NCBI RefSeq assembly: GCF_017591425.1 | Contig: NW_024465885.1 | Location: 32,124,501 to 32,188,500, forward strand | DNA from: Ochotona curzoniae | Taxonomy: Eukaryota; Chordata; Mammalia; Lagomorpha; Ochotonidae | Length of the DNA stretch: 64,000 nucleotides | Reading direction: 5' to 3' | In this document: one piece after another, positions 23,040-33,744 of the stretch | How positions within the stretch are numbered: the stretch's first letter is position 1 | How the letters are laid out: each line of letters opens with the position of its first letter | Translations under genes and position numbers: made by a program | The notes under the pieces: model-generated | What the model saw: the letters and a program-made list of their open reading frames with translations, nothing else | What the model was told of the DNA's origin: nothing | Database searches by the model: none

Positions 23040-23199
23040 CTGAGGTCCCAGCACAATGCCCAGCGACTAAATTCTCAATTCATTGTGCAAGCACCAGAAT
23101 CCACATGGGTGCTGGTTCATTTCCTAGCTGCTCCACTTCCCATTTAGCTCCCTGCCTGTGGCCTGCAGAAACAGTCGAGGAAGGCCCAAAGCTTTGGAA

Positions 23200-23248
<49 letters not shown>

Positions 23249-23400
23249 ACCCAAAGCTCCTGGCTCCTGGCTTCAGGATGGCTTAGCTCTGGACATTTGG
23301 ACCTCTTGAAAAATGACCAATAGAAGGAAGATCTTTCTCTTTGTCTTTCCTGTCTGTAAATCTGCCTTTCATATAAAAAGAAATAAACCCTTAAAAACAA
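23040..23400 (+). mobile_element. CSINE with internal (AC)n expansion
   Basis: 'tagctccctgcctgtggcct' and 'aaggcccaaagctttggaac' precede the microsatellite. 'ggaagacccaaagctcctgg' and 'ctgcctttcatataaaaag' follow it. The repeat replaces the 'cctgcacccacgtgggaga' segment. Length is about 360 bp because of the expansion. Confidence 0.9.
23204..23243. repeat. (AC)20 microsatellite
   Basis: 40 bp of perfect AC dinucleotide inside the SINE above. A perfect run of this length is expected to be polymorphic. Confidence 0.98.
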
Positions 23401-23424
23401 TAATAAGTTAAAAAAAAGTAGGGG

Positions 23425-23735
23425 AGCCAGCCTAATAGCCTAGTGGCTGAAGTCCTCGCCTTGCTTGCACCAGCTTCACACAGGGGCGCCACCTTGTGTC
23501 CAAGGGCCCACTTCCCATTCAACTCCCTGCTTGTGTCCTGGGGAAGCAGTCAAAAATGGCTCAAAACCTTGGGACCCTGCACCTATGTGGGAGACCTGGA
23601 GAAAGTTTTCCTGGATCCTGGTTTTGGATCAGCTCAGTCCAGACATTATGCCCACTTGGGGAGTGAATCAAGGGAGAGAAGATTTTTCTCTCTGTTTCTC
23701 CTCCTCTCTGTATATCTGCCTTTCCAATGAATGAA
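23425..23735 (+). mobile_element. CSINE, full length
   Basis: The box A region 'tagcctagtggctgaagtcc' is good, and all body landmarks are present. The tail is replaced by a tetranucleotide repeat. It lies only about 25 bp after the previous SINE in the same orientation. Confidence 0.93.
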
Positions 23736-23792
23736 TGAATGAATACATATATATATATATATATATATGAATGAATGAATGCCTATATATAT
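23726..23792. repeat. Compound (AATG)n-(AT)n-(AATG)n microsatellite
   Basis: About four aatg units, then about 22 bp of AT, then three more aatg units. It sits where the A-rich SINE tail should be, so it probably grew from the tail. Confidence 0.95.
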
Positions 23793-24174
23793 GGAGGAGA
23801 AAGACATAAAGGTCCTCGAAATTGCAAATAAGGGATGCCAAAAACTGCGTTTTTCGACAACATTATGTACATGCAAAAATCCTGAAACACTCCATCAAGA
23901 GTGTTTGGCAACTGGTTAAAGTTGGATGTAAAAAATGATCAGTGTGTTTTTCATACATTAATAACAATATCACTGAAGAAGAAAGCATGAAAGAAGTTCA
24001 CTTCATAAATTTAAAAAGTATAATCAGGAGTAAAGGGAACAAAGAAAGTGAAAGATCTCTATCATAAAAGTGTTTGTATTGCTGAAAGAAATCATAAAGA
24101 CCACAAAAATATGGAAGAAAATTACTTGCTCAAGGATTGGAAGAATGAATACCATTAAAATCATGTCTATGCTA

Positions 24175-24465
24175 AGGCCAGCCCGGTGTCAATCGCAGGC
24201 TAAGTCGGTTCCTGCAGCAACATTCCATATGGGCTTCAAGATCCAGATGTTCCACTTTTGATTCATCCCCCCTGCATTTGGACTAGAATAGCAATACATG
24301 ATGGTCCAAGGCCTTGGGCCCGGATCCATGTAGGAAAGCCAGAAGAGGCTCCTGGTTCCCAACTTCAGAACAGCCAGACCTCTGCCATGATAACCATTTG
24401 TGTGTAAACCAGTGCAAGATCTCTTTCTCTCCCTCTTTTTCTCTATAACTCTTTCAAGGAAAAAC
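24175..24465 (+). mobile_element. Diverged CSINE in the L1
   Basis: 'acattccatatgggcttcaa', 'tggtccaaggccttgggccc', 'agaggctcctggttcccaac' and 'aagatctctttctctccctc' are present. ORF2 sequence of the host L1 flanks both sides. Confidence 0.82.
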
Positions 24466-25229
24466 ATAATTATATCTATATTACCTAAAGCAATTTACAG
24501 ATTCGGTTCATATAAAAACATCATTGCCTTTAAGCAAAATGGTCCTAAAAATATAGCAGATCAGATTTTAGGCAATATGAAAAAAATGTCCTCTGGAGGG
24601 AATACAATACTTGATTTCAAAGCAGACAAACTAACATGGTATCCACAGCTAGATTTTGGTATCACAATGGACACATAAATCAAGGGAACATAATAGAGTC
24701 CAAAAATAAATTTATATACACCGACCCATCATTTTTATGACATTGGTGACAAGAACACACATGGAAGATAATCTTTAATGAGTAGACATAAATATGTAGA
24801 AGAATTAATGTTGATGCTTCTCTCTCATCATAGGTAAGAGTTAAATGAAGATGGATCAGTGATGGAAATGTAACAATTGAAAATATAAAACTGTGTGAAA
24901 ACATTAAGGGAAACATTTCACAGCAAAGTATAGAAACTGAATCTGTAATACATAGTGTTGGCTGTTACAGTCTGGAAGGGTTGGAAAAAACAAGTTTTGT
25001 TTGTTACTGCTTTTTTATTTTATACAATAAATGTTGAACCATGTGTGGTTCACTAATCATAACAAATATACTAAAATGAGGTACAACTAAGAGAAACAGG
25101 GTGAGATGTATGGTGGAGCCCTATTTTGTTATTTCATACTTTTTGTCTTGTGAATACAAAAACATTTAGAAATAAAATTATTTTTTAAAGTCCACAGAAA
25201 CAAACAAACAAAAAGAGTGGTGAGAGGGA

Positions 25230-25420
25230 TGCAGTCCACATGCCCGATAGAACTGAAATTCAGATCAACTTGGCAGTAAATGAAGTAAGTTAAACACACA
25301 AAGAAGTATAGTATGTCTGATCCTATCAGATGAGCTTCAAAAACAGCTAATCTATGATATATGTCAGAACGGAGGACTAATACTGTCAAAAGGGAAAACT
25401 TGAATGTTCAAAAGGTGAAT
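25230..25420 (+). mobile_element. Possible additional L1 3' fragment
   Basis: 'gaagtaagttaaacacacaa' and 'agaagtatagtatgtctgat' resemble the end of L1 ORF2. The alignment is weak and the neighbouring sequence was not recognised. Confidence 0.3.
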
Positions 25421-25510
25421 TTTTAAGCTGGTGGACTTTTTACATGATTTGGATAAGGGTACATCATCACATTTGACAATTAAGCCCATGCAATTCTTCT
25501 GTAATGAATA

Positions 25511-25570
25511 TTATAGCAATAGCAGAAAATGCAAGTCCTGTTATAGCAATAGCAGAAAATGCAAGTCCTG
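25511..25570. repeat. Perfect 30-bp tandem duplication
   Basis: Unit 25511-25540 begins 'ttatagcaatagcagaaaat' and is repeated without change at 25541-25570. Confidence 0.98.
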
Positions 25571-26713
25571 TTTAAAGAACAAGCAAGACTTTGAGGAAAT
25601 TATGCTTAAAGTGTGAAGTTATTTCTACAGAGTAGGCCTCTGTTCTGGAAATTCAGGGCAATTTTTCCTATCCCATACAGCTAAGAACAAAGGTTACTGG
25701 TGTTATTTTAAAGCTTTGGGTCAGGGATACTGAAACTGATGGGAAGCTGGGCATTCGCCTGCAAGACTGTATCTCGCATTAGTATAGATTTTGTTTGCCA
25801 GGAAGAAATATTCTGTTGTTTCAAAGAGGATTGAAATTCATGTCATTTATATTTAACTACATTTGAAACCTGAACGTATTTGTCTTAATTGTCATTATTT
25901 TTATCTACACATACTTAATTTAAATAACTTTTTAATAGTAACACTTAGTATTTGGAAGAAACAAATGTAGACTTTATAAATTTTCTATATATTTGAAACT
26001 TTGTAAGTCTGCCAAGCCTGTACTTGAGCTGTATGCACTTAATATGAGAGCAGAGGAACAATACAATTTTTAATATTAGTATTCAACATTTAAAACTATT
26101 TTACATAAACAATTTTAACATATTTTCCAAGAAAGTTAGTTATAAATTCTTTGTGGAAGTTTAGAAATAATATTTTAAAATAAATATATAATTTATTCTA
26201 TATTTTGCTCTGCAAGTTAAAATGGCATTTGAGATAATCAGTAAAGTTTGTCCTGCTATTTGCTTGTTTGAAGTGGGATTAAAAGGTAAAATCACAGAAG
26301 AAGGTATTCAAGACCCTGAAACAGCTCTGCATCGGGAGCAAACTTATCTTAGCTCTTTTCAAGACATTTCTGTGTAGTCAATAAATCATGTAACCTACTC
26401 TAAATCATTGTGGACAATCATGCCTACCTAATGTGGGAAGAAGGTTAAGCCTTTTATTGACGCACAGTAAGCCCTCTCATTAAACTTAATCCATTGTACT
26501 GTAAATGTCACTCCCCCCAGCTCTCCTTCCAATCAATACTCTCTACTATCTTACTCTGTCAGATGTGATGGTAGTAACCCATGGGATAGTATTGACTCCT
26601 TCGCCATTAGGAGACATGTAAAATGTGCACATTGAACATTTTGCAGTCTGTTTAAATACAGATGTCTATGTTACACAACTGCATTTTAGGAGAGAAATGT
26701 TTAATCTTTAAAA
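25571..26713. other. Unique AT-rich DNA
   Basis: No element or gene was recognised. The composition becomes more even from about 26290 to 26620. Confidence 0.45.
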
Positions 26714-26725
26714 ACAGGAGTGAGG

Positions 26726-27053
26726 TCCCGGCACAGTGGCCTAGCAGCTGAAGTCCTTGCCCTGCATGAGCCAGGATTCCACCTGGGTGGTGGTTCTAAT
26801 CCCTGCAGCCCTGAGTCCCATTTAGCTCCCTGCTTGTGGCAGAGGCAGGCAGTCAAGGATGGCACAAAGCCTTGGGATTCTGCACCTGCATGGGAGACCC
26901 GGAAGAGCTCCTGGCTCCTAGCTGTGAATTGGCTTAGCTCTGGCAGTAGCAGTCACTTGGGGAGTAAATCATCGGACAAAAGATCTTCCACTCTGTTTCT
27001 CCTCCTTTCTATATTTCTGACTTTGCAATAAAAATAAATAAGTCTTAAAAAAA
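26726..27053 (+). mobile_element. CSINE, full length, with target duplication
   Basis: The head is 'tcccggcacagtggcctag', with complete landmarks and the tail 'aataaaaataaataagtc'. The target duplication 'acaggagtgagg' (26714-26725) matches 'acgggagtgagg' (27057-27068) with one difference. Confidence 0.95.
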
Positions 27054-27308
27054 ATCACGGGAGTGAGGGAGACACATTTGACTTTTCTTCCCATTTTTGC
27101 AGTAAGAAAGCAGCATTCATGTGGTCTTTGTGTCCTTGTCTGTCTTCCTCATTTTGCTTGTATGACTATTTTGGCAATATTTTTATTTGCTTTAAAGGGA
27201 ATTTGTATTGACAAATTGCAGTCATTGTAACAGATTATGATACTTCAGAATCAGAAATACCACTATTAATTTTGGCATTGGTACATGAAGCAGCTTGAAC
27301 TAAAGTAT

Positions 27309-28214
27309 TGTTGTAGGCTGTGAGCGAGATCACACCAGACATGTCTAAGGTTTATTAAGGAGTCTTTGTTAATCAAGCTTGGTGACAATAGAGCACAATA
27401 GCAAATCACAAGTCCATACAGCAATCTACCCAATCATAATCCATTCAATCATAATCCAACCAGTCATAATCCCAAAAGAACAAATGGTCATCACCCTGAA
27501 GTCCATCCATTAAGCTGAAGACTTATGTCCCAGCTTCCCCAACAATATAAGCTATCCTAAGAGAAATGCAATGAGTAACCAGGACACACTTACAAAGCTG
27601 CAGACATTTACCTTTCCCTGGCTTCTCTGCCCACATTCCATCACTGCTAGGCCTCACCTCTCCTGGAACATCTGATAGCACAGAAACCAGAAACAACATT
27701 ATTATATCCATTGTCCCATCAAAGCAGTACACAGGGACCGTGCTCACAGGATTACTTGTCCTGGGTCAGCCAAGAGTTGAGGTAACAGAGTAACAGAAAC
27801 ACTTGGCAAGCCCCTGTTTCACAGGCCTTTTAAATGGAGTTGTGAGGGGGGTGGTTACACAACAATGCAATACTGTCCCCTCTCAGTTGATAGGTGAGTC
27901 ACAGGTGGGCAGGAGTGAATACCTATGTGTTGTGGGCTAAGGAGTTGATTAGCGTTCATTGGGTTGGGCAGGAACAGGAACTGGGCTTGTAGCTAAAAAC
28001 ACCTAGACTAATTGGACTTCCAATATCCTGGCTGATTTAGGATGTGGGGGAAGTGGTTGAGCATGGAATTAACATTCCATTGATGTTAGGACCCTCCTTC
28101 AGTGCAGAGGGTAGAGAACACATCCAAATTTAATTTTCCCACTGTCAATGGGTGCTGGCTATCACTGGCTGAAAATGAGCTGAACTGCTATCAAACAGGT
28201 CTAAAGCAAACTCA
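27309..28214 (-). mobile_element. Solo LTR, 906 bp, with perfect 6-bp target duplication
   Basis: The element is bounded by TG (27309) and CA (28213-28214). 'aagtat' occurs immediately outside both ends (27303-27308 and 28215-28220). In sense (- strand) orientation it starts 'tgagtttgctttagac'. It has a TATA-like 'tttaaaagg' near 27829 and a polyadenylation signal (AATAAA, complement of 27351-27356) about 45 bp before its 3' end 'cagcctacaaca'. The 6-bp duplication with TG...CA ends points to a class II endogenous retrovirus. No internal coding sequence remains, as after recombination between two LTRs. The 74-codon frame inside it is not supported as a gene. Confidence 0.85.
27431..27472. repeat. 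Three short repeats within the LTR
   Basis: 'caatcataatccatt', 'caatcataatccaac' and 'cagtcataatcccaa' follow one another with a 15-bp period. Confidence 0.8.
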
Positions 28215-28320
28215 AAGTATCTAATGTGTAAATGAATATAGCTTAAAGAAGCTAGATCCCTAATGTGCTTCATATCAAGAAGTAAGCCAAAAGATAGAAT
28301 GTACACCTTTTAAAACACAT

Positions 28321-28651
28321 TTTTTTTTAAAGATTTATTTTTATTACTTTTCATTGGAAAGGCGGATATACAGAGAGGAGAGACAGAGAGGAAGATCTTC
28401 CGTCCGATGATTCACTCCCCAAGTGAGCGCAACGGGCCGATACTATGCCGATCCAAAGCCAGGAGCCTCTTCCGGGTCTCCCACGCGGGTGCAGGGTCCC
28501 AAAGCTTTGGGCTGTCCTCGACTGCTTTCCCAGGCCACAGGAAGAGAGCTGGAAGGGAAGCGGGGCTGCCGGGATTAGAACCGGTGACCGTATGGGATTC
28601 CGGGCGTGCAAGGCGAGGACCTTTAACCACTTGCGCCACCGCGCCGGGCCC
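28321..28651 (-). mobile_element. Young CSINE close to consensus
   Basis: The + strand shows 'aaagatttatttttattac', 'gaagatcttccgtccgatga', 'gggtctcccacgcgggtgca' and ends 'accgcgccgggccc'. CpG sites are well preserved, a sign of recent insertion. The target duplication is 'aaaacacat' at 28312-28320 and 28652-28660. Box A and box B are both good on the complement ('tggcgcaagtgg', 'ggttctaatcc'). Confidence 0.97.
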
Positions 28652-28660
28652 AAAACACAT

Positions 28661-29397
28661 ATTGAAAACACATTTAAGAAACACCACGCAGGATTAGAAA
28701 AATGAAAATATTAAATACTGATATATAGTAGTCTGAAAAGACTACTAACATACTACTAACATACACCTGTGGAAAACTACATGCTTTCCTCAAAATAAGA
28801 CTTCGTTCTTCGAAGAGTGCACCATTGACATTTGGGACTAAGTAAACTGTTTCTGGATAGCAGAAAATGTGCATCATGAGAAGCTAAGAAGCATTCATGT
28901 CCTCTGCACACTGGGTGTTTACACATGACTCTCTGTTTGACAAAACAAAATAAACAAAAAAGAAAACAACAAAAAAAAAATCTATTGCCTCCTAGTAAAG
29001 ACTGCTAATCAAACTGCAGATTTTTTCCAACATAAAAATGAGAAAATGGATGGACCAGACTGCTGCATGTGTGGTATTTGTCGAGGTGGGAGTGAAGGCA
29101 CTTGAATTGATACCCATATGCGATGCCAGTTACAAAGGAAAAAGCTTAGCATACTGCACCATGGTGTCATTGCCAAGAATTTAATCTTCAGTTCTATTAT
29201 TTCAATTATTCCAAAAAAAGTTAGTCTAAGGAAAATTTAGTATAATATTAATATTTCAACATATTGATTGAAAATTACCATGAAAAAATCCCTAAATTGA
29301 AAATACTATGGAAATAATTTTGCACATAAACGATACAGACAAATTTTACACCAAGTTGAAGAAAAACAGAGTCCCATGGTTTTAACAGTATAACGAA
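28661..29397. other. Unique DNA with an A-rich run
   Basis: A-rich stretch at about 28935-28980. No other feature was recognised. Confidence 0.45.
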
Positions 29398-29677
29398 GGG
29401 ATCAGTGCTGTGACTTAAAAGGTTAAATTACCTCTGTGCCACGAGCATCCCATAGAGGCAGTGGTTTCTGTCCTATGTTCTCTGCCAATGTACCTGGAAA
29501 AGCTGAGGGAGACAGCCCAAGTTCTGAGTCCCTGCTATCTAATTGAGATTACCTGACTTCTGGCTTTATACCAGTTCAGGTGTGGAAGTTGCCGGTCCCT
29601 GGGAGAGTGAACCAGTGAATAGAAGGTCTCTGCTTTTATCTGATCACTCTCTCTCAATAAATAAATGATCTTTAAAT
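29398..29677 (+). mobile_element. Old diverged CSINE
   Basis: 'acctggaaaagctgagggag', 'ctgggagagtgaaccagtga' and 'tctctcaataaataaatgat' in order. The middle is decayed and slightly shortened. Confidence 0.75.
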
Positions 29678-29689
29678 AGTCAAAAAGGC

Positions 29690-29947
29690 AGGGCCCAGCA
29701 TGATAGTGGCTAAATCCTCACCATGCAACCACTGGGATACCACATGGTAGACAGTTTGTTTCCCAGCTGCTCCACTTTCCATCTAACATCCTGCTTGTGG
29801 CCAGGGAAATCAATAGAAGATGGCCCAAAACCTTCAGATCCTACACCCATTTAGGAGACGTGCAAGAAGTTCCCGGCTTCAGGCTTCAGATCAACTCAGC
29901 TCCAGCTGTTGGTCCACCTGGGGGAGTGGACCAGCAGGCAGAAGATA
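29690..29947 (+). mobile_element. CSINE lacking its 3' end, abutting an LTR
   Basis: The head 'ggcccagcatgatagtggct' and body are clear up to 'gtggaccagcaggcagaaga'. The CT-rich segment and A-rich tail that should follow are absent, and LTR-like sequence begins within a few bases. The LTR may have interrupted or replaced the SINE end. Confidence 0.85.
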
Positions 29948-29949
29948 TG

Positions 29950-30535
29950 GACATAGGGATCTAATCAGAAGCTTTGCAGTTATCTAGAGGGATTTAACCA
30001 GCAGGCCTTCACAATCGCAGAGGAAATGAGACAATGGTGTTCTTTATTGACCACTGGGGAGAGTCTGATAGAGCTTATCCATTTATTGCAAAACAAGCAC
30101 AACCTTATATAGCCCAATGAAAGGGGAAGACAAAAGGGCATTCTTCAACAACTATTCCACCTGACAATAGTAGTATAATTGTGTAGAAAACATTTCTCTC
30201 TCTGAATCCCCCATTTACATTGCAGGTTACGTGAACGACATATGGCTGGCTAATATCTTAGGATCATGTCAACTTCTAAAGGTTGTTTTACCAAGAAGGG
30301 CTGTTTAACAAGAAAACCTCAGCACAGTATGTTGCATGACAGAGAAGAGAAACTGGTGTGTAGCCTACTGCTCTCATCTCTGTGGCCACTGATTAGGTCA
30401 GACTGAGGTTTCAGTGTGTGCCCACTAGTGTGTTGCAGTGTGCCATGTCCTTATGACCTGCCATGGGCTAAGTAGGTAGAGATCCCCCATATAAGTATGT
30501 TTTTAATCAGGTGACCACACTGACTTGGTCATCAC
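29950..30535 (-). mobile_element. Probable solo LTR
   Basis: On the complement there is a TATA box (ctatataagg, 30103-30112). About 20 bp downstream is AATAAA (30082-30087) and about 60 bp downstream a second AATAAA (30043-30048). A moderately GC-rich stretch with 'cctctgcgattgtgaaggcc' follows. This U3-short R-U5 layout is typical of an LTR. Upstream, about 420 bp forms the U3-like part. No target duplication was found, so both ends are approximate. It differs in sequence from the LTRs at 9.9 and 27.3 kb. Confidence 0.6.
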
Positions 30536-31504
30536 CTGAAAGGAGGTGAGATGAGTATATCTGAATAAAAGATAGAATAAAAAAAGAGAAAAAATTAGTA
30601 TAATGTATAACCTTGCTAGAGGTTCATAAAATTGAACCTAATTGTGAAGAAGGTTCAGGCAATCCGAATTAAATTTTACAAAAACATTGCTTTTAAGGGT
30701 CAAAGTAGCAGAGTCATACAATCAAAGACTGAAAAGTTTTTGTTCCAGCAATGACTAATAACAGGAAGATGCATGCAAACATACATGGCATGAAGATCAG
30801 ATAGCAGTGTAACAATACACACTTCTTGTTTTTAATTGTGTCATTGGTTCTACTAAAGAATATAGAAACAGTTTACTGTTGATGCCAGTGGAGCATCAAG
30901 TCAGTATCTTACTATCAGATTGTGAGAGGAGAGGTTGCTGCCATACTCGGGGTCAAAAACCCTACAACAAAATGACAAAGAGAAGCTGTTTTGCTGTACT
31001 TGCTCTTGCCGCTTTCTAAGTTTGAGTTTGTGAAATAGACACAGAACATCCATCTATAAGTTCAGATTCAGACAGTCTTTATTTTTATGATTTTGAGTTT
31101 ATCCTTTGTTTCTTCCAGTACAGTTTTTTACTTACAACTTTGACTGTGTATCTATTCAATAATTCCTGTGTAGAATTGGTTTTATGTGTGTGGGGGCACA
31201 TATCTGTTCATGACTGAAGCTCAAAATAGATATTACATCATTGTGCTATTGCTGAGAACATGGAAGCTATTCTCCTTGGATTCTTCCCGTGATGTAAAAA
31301 CACATAACTCCCAACTCATGGTTTACTTGTGTTTTTCTGGGAAAGGTAGTTCAGAATTGCTGCCCAGTGATTGAATTTTACATACTGTATATGTGCGTGT
31401 GCGTGTGTGTGTGTGTTCATGATTTTGTTTTCATAAGAATCTGTTGGCTCAAAGATTATCTACTCATATTCTAACCATCATACAATGTGGCACATAGAAG
31501 AACA
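30536..31504. other. Unique DNA with a GT repeat
   Basis: A (GT)n run with GC interruptions at 31391-31416. No gene or element was recognised. Confidence 0.45.
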
Positions 31505-31640
31505 GCTTATTAAGTGGCTAAACTGGCTATTCCTCTACCTGTAAGTGCCAGGATCCCATTATCCCAACTGCTCCACTTTCCCTTCAGCTTTCTGCTCATG
31601 ACCTGGGAAAGCAGTAGAGCATGACTCAAAGGTTACCTTT
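31505..31640 (+). mobile_element. CSINE 5' half
   Basis: 'agtggctaaactggctattc', 'ccaggatcccattatcccaa' and 'gacctgggaaagcagtagag' are present. The sequence then leaves the SINE; the 3' half is missing. Confidence 0.78.
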
Positions 31641-33744
31641 CCTTTGCTTCTGTTTTCTTTCTTTTTTTCTTTTTGTGACACCTAATCTGCATAATTCTCC
31701 TCTGAAGAAAGTCCAATGATTTTCTAATACAGATTAGCAGTGGAGCTAAGCTGTGTGTGAATTACAAACAAGCTCCACTGCCCTGAGAGCCAGGAAAGAA
31801 TTAATGAGTACAAAGTAGTCCCTTTCTGTGGGACTCAGAAAGAGACTGCATCCTCATTCCTCTCCAATCAATATATGTAACACAAAGTGTTACCTGCCAT
31901 TGAGGAGAGGCTCCGTCTGCTTAACAAGCATTGTTTCAGCATTGTATGGGCAAAAGCTGCATTGTTCCCCTGGATTCCTACTCTGATAGTAGGCCAACTT
32001 TTAGTTTTTAAGAAAGAGAAGCTGTTTGTTCACATGAAAACTCATTGCGGCACATCATTTTTTCCAAAGTAGAAAACAACAGACGTTTAAGGGATTGAAT
32101 GATTGTCAATGAACAAGCATCGCTGATTATTTTCTGTGATAGACAAATAATAAAACATGATTAGGTCTAATGTGCTATTGATGAATCATAGTCTCAGGCA
32201 GCTTCCTTAGCTTATTTAGTTTGTGCCTGTCTTTCTTTCTTTTCTCATTTTCCAACCTGCTCTGTGGCACAGACCTTAGACCATGTAGCAACTCCCTTCT
32301 GAGCAAGCATTAAATTGAACAGATGAATGGCAGCATTTGAAAGCAAATCTGATAACCCAGAAATGCTTGCAGGTTTAAAAAAAGAGGCTACATAAGATAA
32401 AAAAGTAACACTGGACACTTGAGAGCTGACATATTCTTCTGAAACAGAAAGAACCTTGAGAAATCAATTGGGCCATAGAGAATATTCTCCAAAAAGATCA
32501 AATAGGGCAAAAAATGTTTCAGTTTCTCAAACGAAGCAGGCAATACTTACAGGAAATAGTATTTCAAATAGTCAAATGTATTCATGCATACTGTAATCTC
32601 ACATAAAATGTAGTCTCATGTTTCTAAAAATGACTTTAAAATCCCTCACACTTTGTTAGCAATTTTAGACTTTAATCTCCAAAAATATCATTTGGAAAAA
32701 TTTTTTCCATCATAGTAGGTACCTAGAGGAAATATACATTCTGCAAAAAGTAAGATCATAAATCTTTTAGTATTTCAGTACTGAGAGTGAAACAGAATAT
32801 CCAGAAGGCATTTTGAAGTGTGCACGTTTGTGTGTGAGAAAAAGAGAGAAAAAGACAGATGGCTAATACCCGAAGAGAATTGTACATCTGACATTCAACA
32901 TAGCATTGTCATCTCATTTTAGAAGTAAATTCAGATAAAACAACCCTTATTGCACAGATATTTAAAGTCTACAACATATACATAAAGCCGTGATAAATCA
33001 GAAACATTTGTCATATCTAAATCAGTAATGCATAAGTTGTATCTGCTTCTTCACATAGCTATTTGCATTTTATTTATGATTTAAAAATAAAATTGGCTTT
33101 TGAAACACCTGAGAAAGAGAACATATTAAAGAAGGAATCAACCATGCAGGGTCTAACTTGACAAACAAAGCAGCTGTTATCTTTGAACATGTTTAGTTCT
33201 TTGTCATGCAATGATCACTCACAAATTTCCAGGAATCAGGTTTTAATATAGTTAATTTTAAACAAATGAGTGACAGTGATAAAGCACCAAGTCAGTTATT
33301 TAATCACTGTTATGTTCGTGTCTTGGTTCATGATCTCATTTCAAGCTACTGTATATATTTCTGAGATGAGTTTAGCCATGAAAATACCTTTGTCACAGAA
33401 ACATCCACATGGAGAATTGGAAAGGAGTCATTTCTGAAGGAAAATGAACAGCTGATGTTTGAGCAGAAATCTGATACCTTTTTCTACGCTAGTCAATGAG
33501 GTATGCTCCAAGAGAGTAAGACATCCCAATATATTGTATTTTTTTTTCTCTATAGCGGCAAGAAAAATGTCTATGTGTGTGTGGGGGGGGGGTAAAGGGA
33601 GTGGGAATCAATAATAAATTTATATGGAAAAAGTGAAATTATAAGAGAAATTTTTCCTTACTGCTTTCAGTATATTTGTTTATTCTTCCTTTTGCCATAC
33701 ATTTGCCAATACAGAATCTATTTTAGTTCTTTCTATTATAATTG
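31641..33744. other. Unique interval, partly even in composition
   Basis: No repeats were recognised apart from a G-run at about 33581-33592. The block 31690-31990 looks like candidate conserved non-coding DNA (see findings). Confidence 0.45.

Larger units (their letters stand above)
22250..25185 (+). mobile_element. Decayed L1, ORF2 RT to 3' end, broken by three CSINEs
   Basis: ORF2 words follow in order: 'gattgctatgaacatccatg' (22496), 'aacctaccaggatgatatc' (22558), 'catctcagtacatgacaaga' (22811), 'ggattggaagaatgaatacc' (24135), 'acctaaagcaatttacagat' (24483) and 'gaagatggatcagtgatgga' (24847). A non-lagomorph-specific L1MA-like 3' end finishes with 'gagaaacagggtgagatgta' and 'gaaataaaattatttt' near 25180. 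All frames are broken. It is a second insertion, independent of the one at 8.2 kb, and has an older type of 3' UTR. Confidence 0.8.

Noticed and set aside
23080..23400. 106-codon antisense frame with a CVCVCV run
   Set aside because: Translation of (GT)n and CSINE sequence.
27431..27472. CRISPR-like short repeats
   Set aside because: Three adjoining 15-bp units without spacers, inside an LTR of a mammalian genome.
27309..30535. The two minus-strand LTRs as ends of one provirus
   Set aside because: Their sequences differ, the first has its own 6-bp target duplication, and the DNA between is SINEs and unique sequence.
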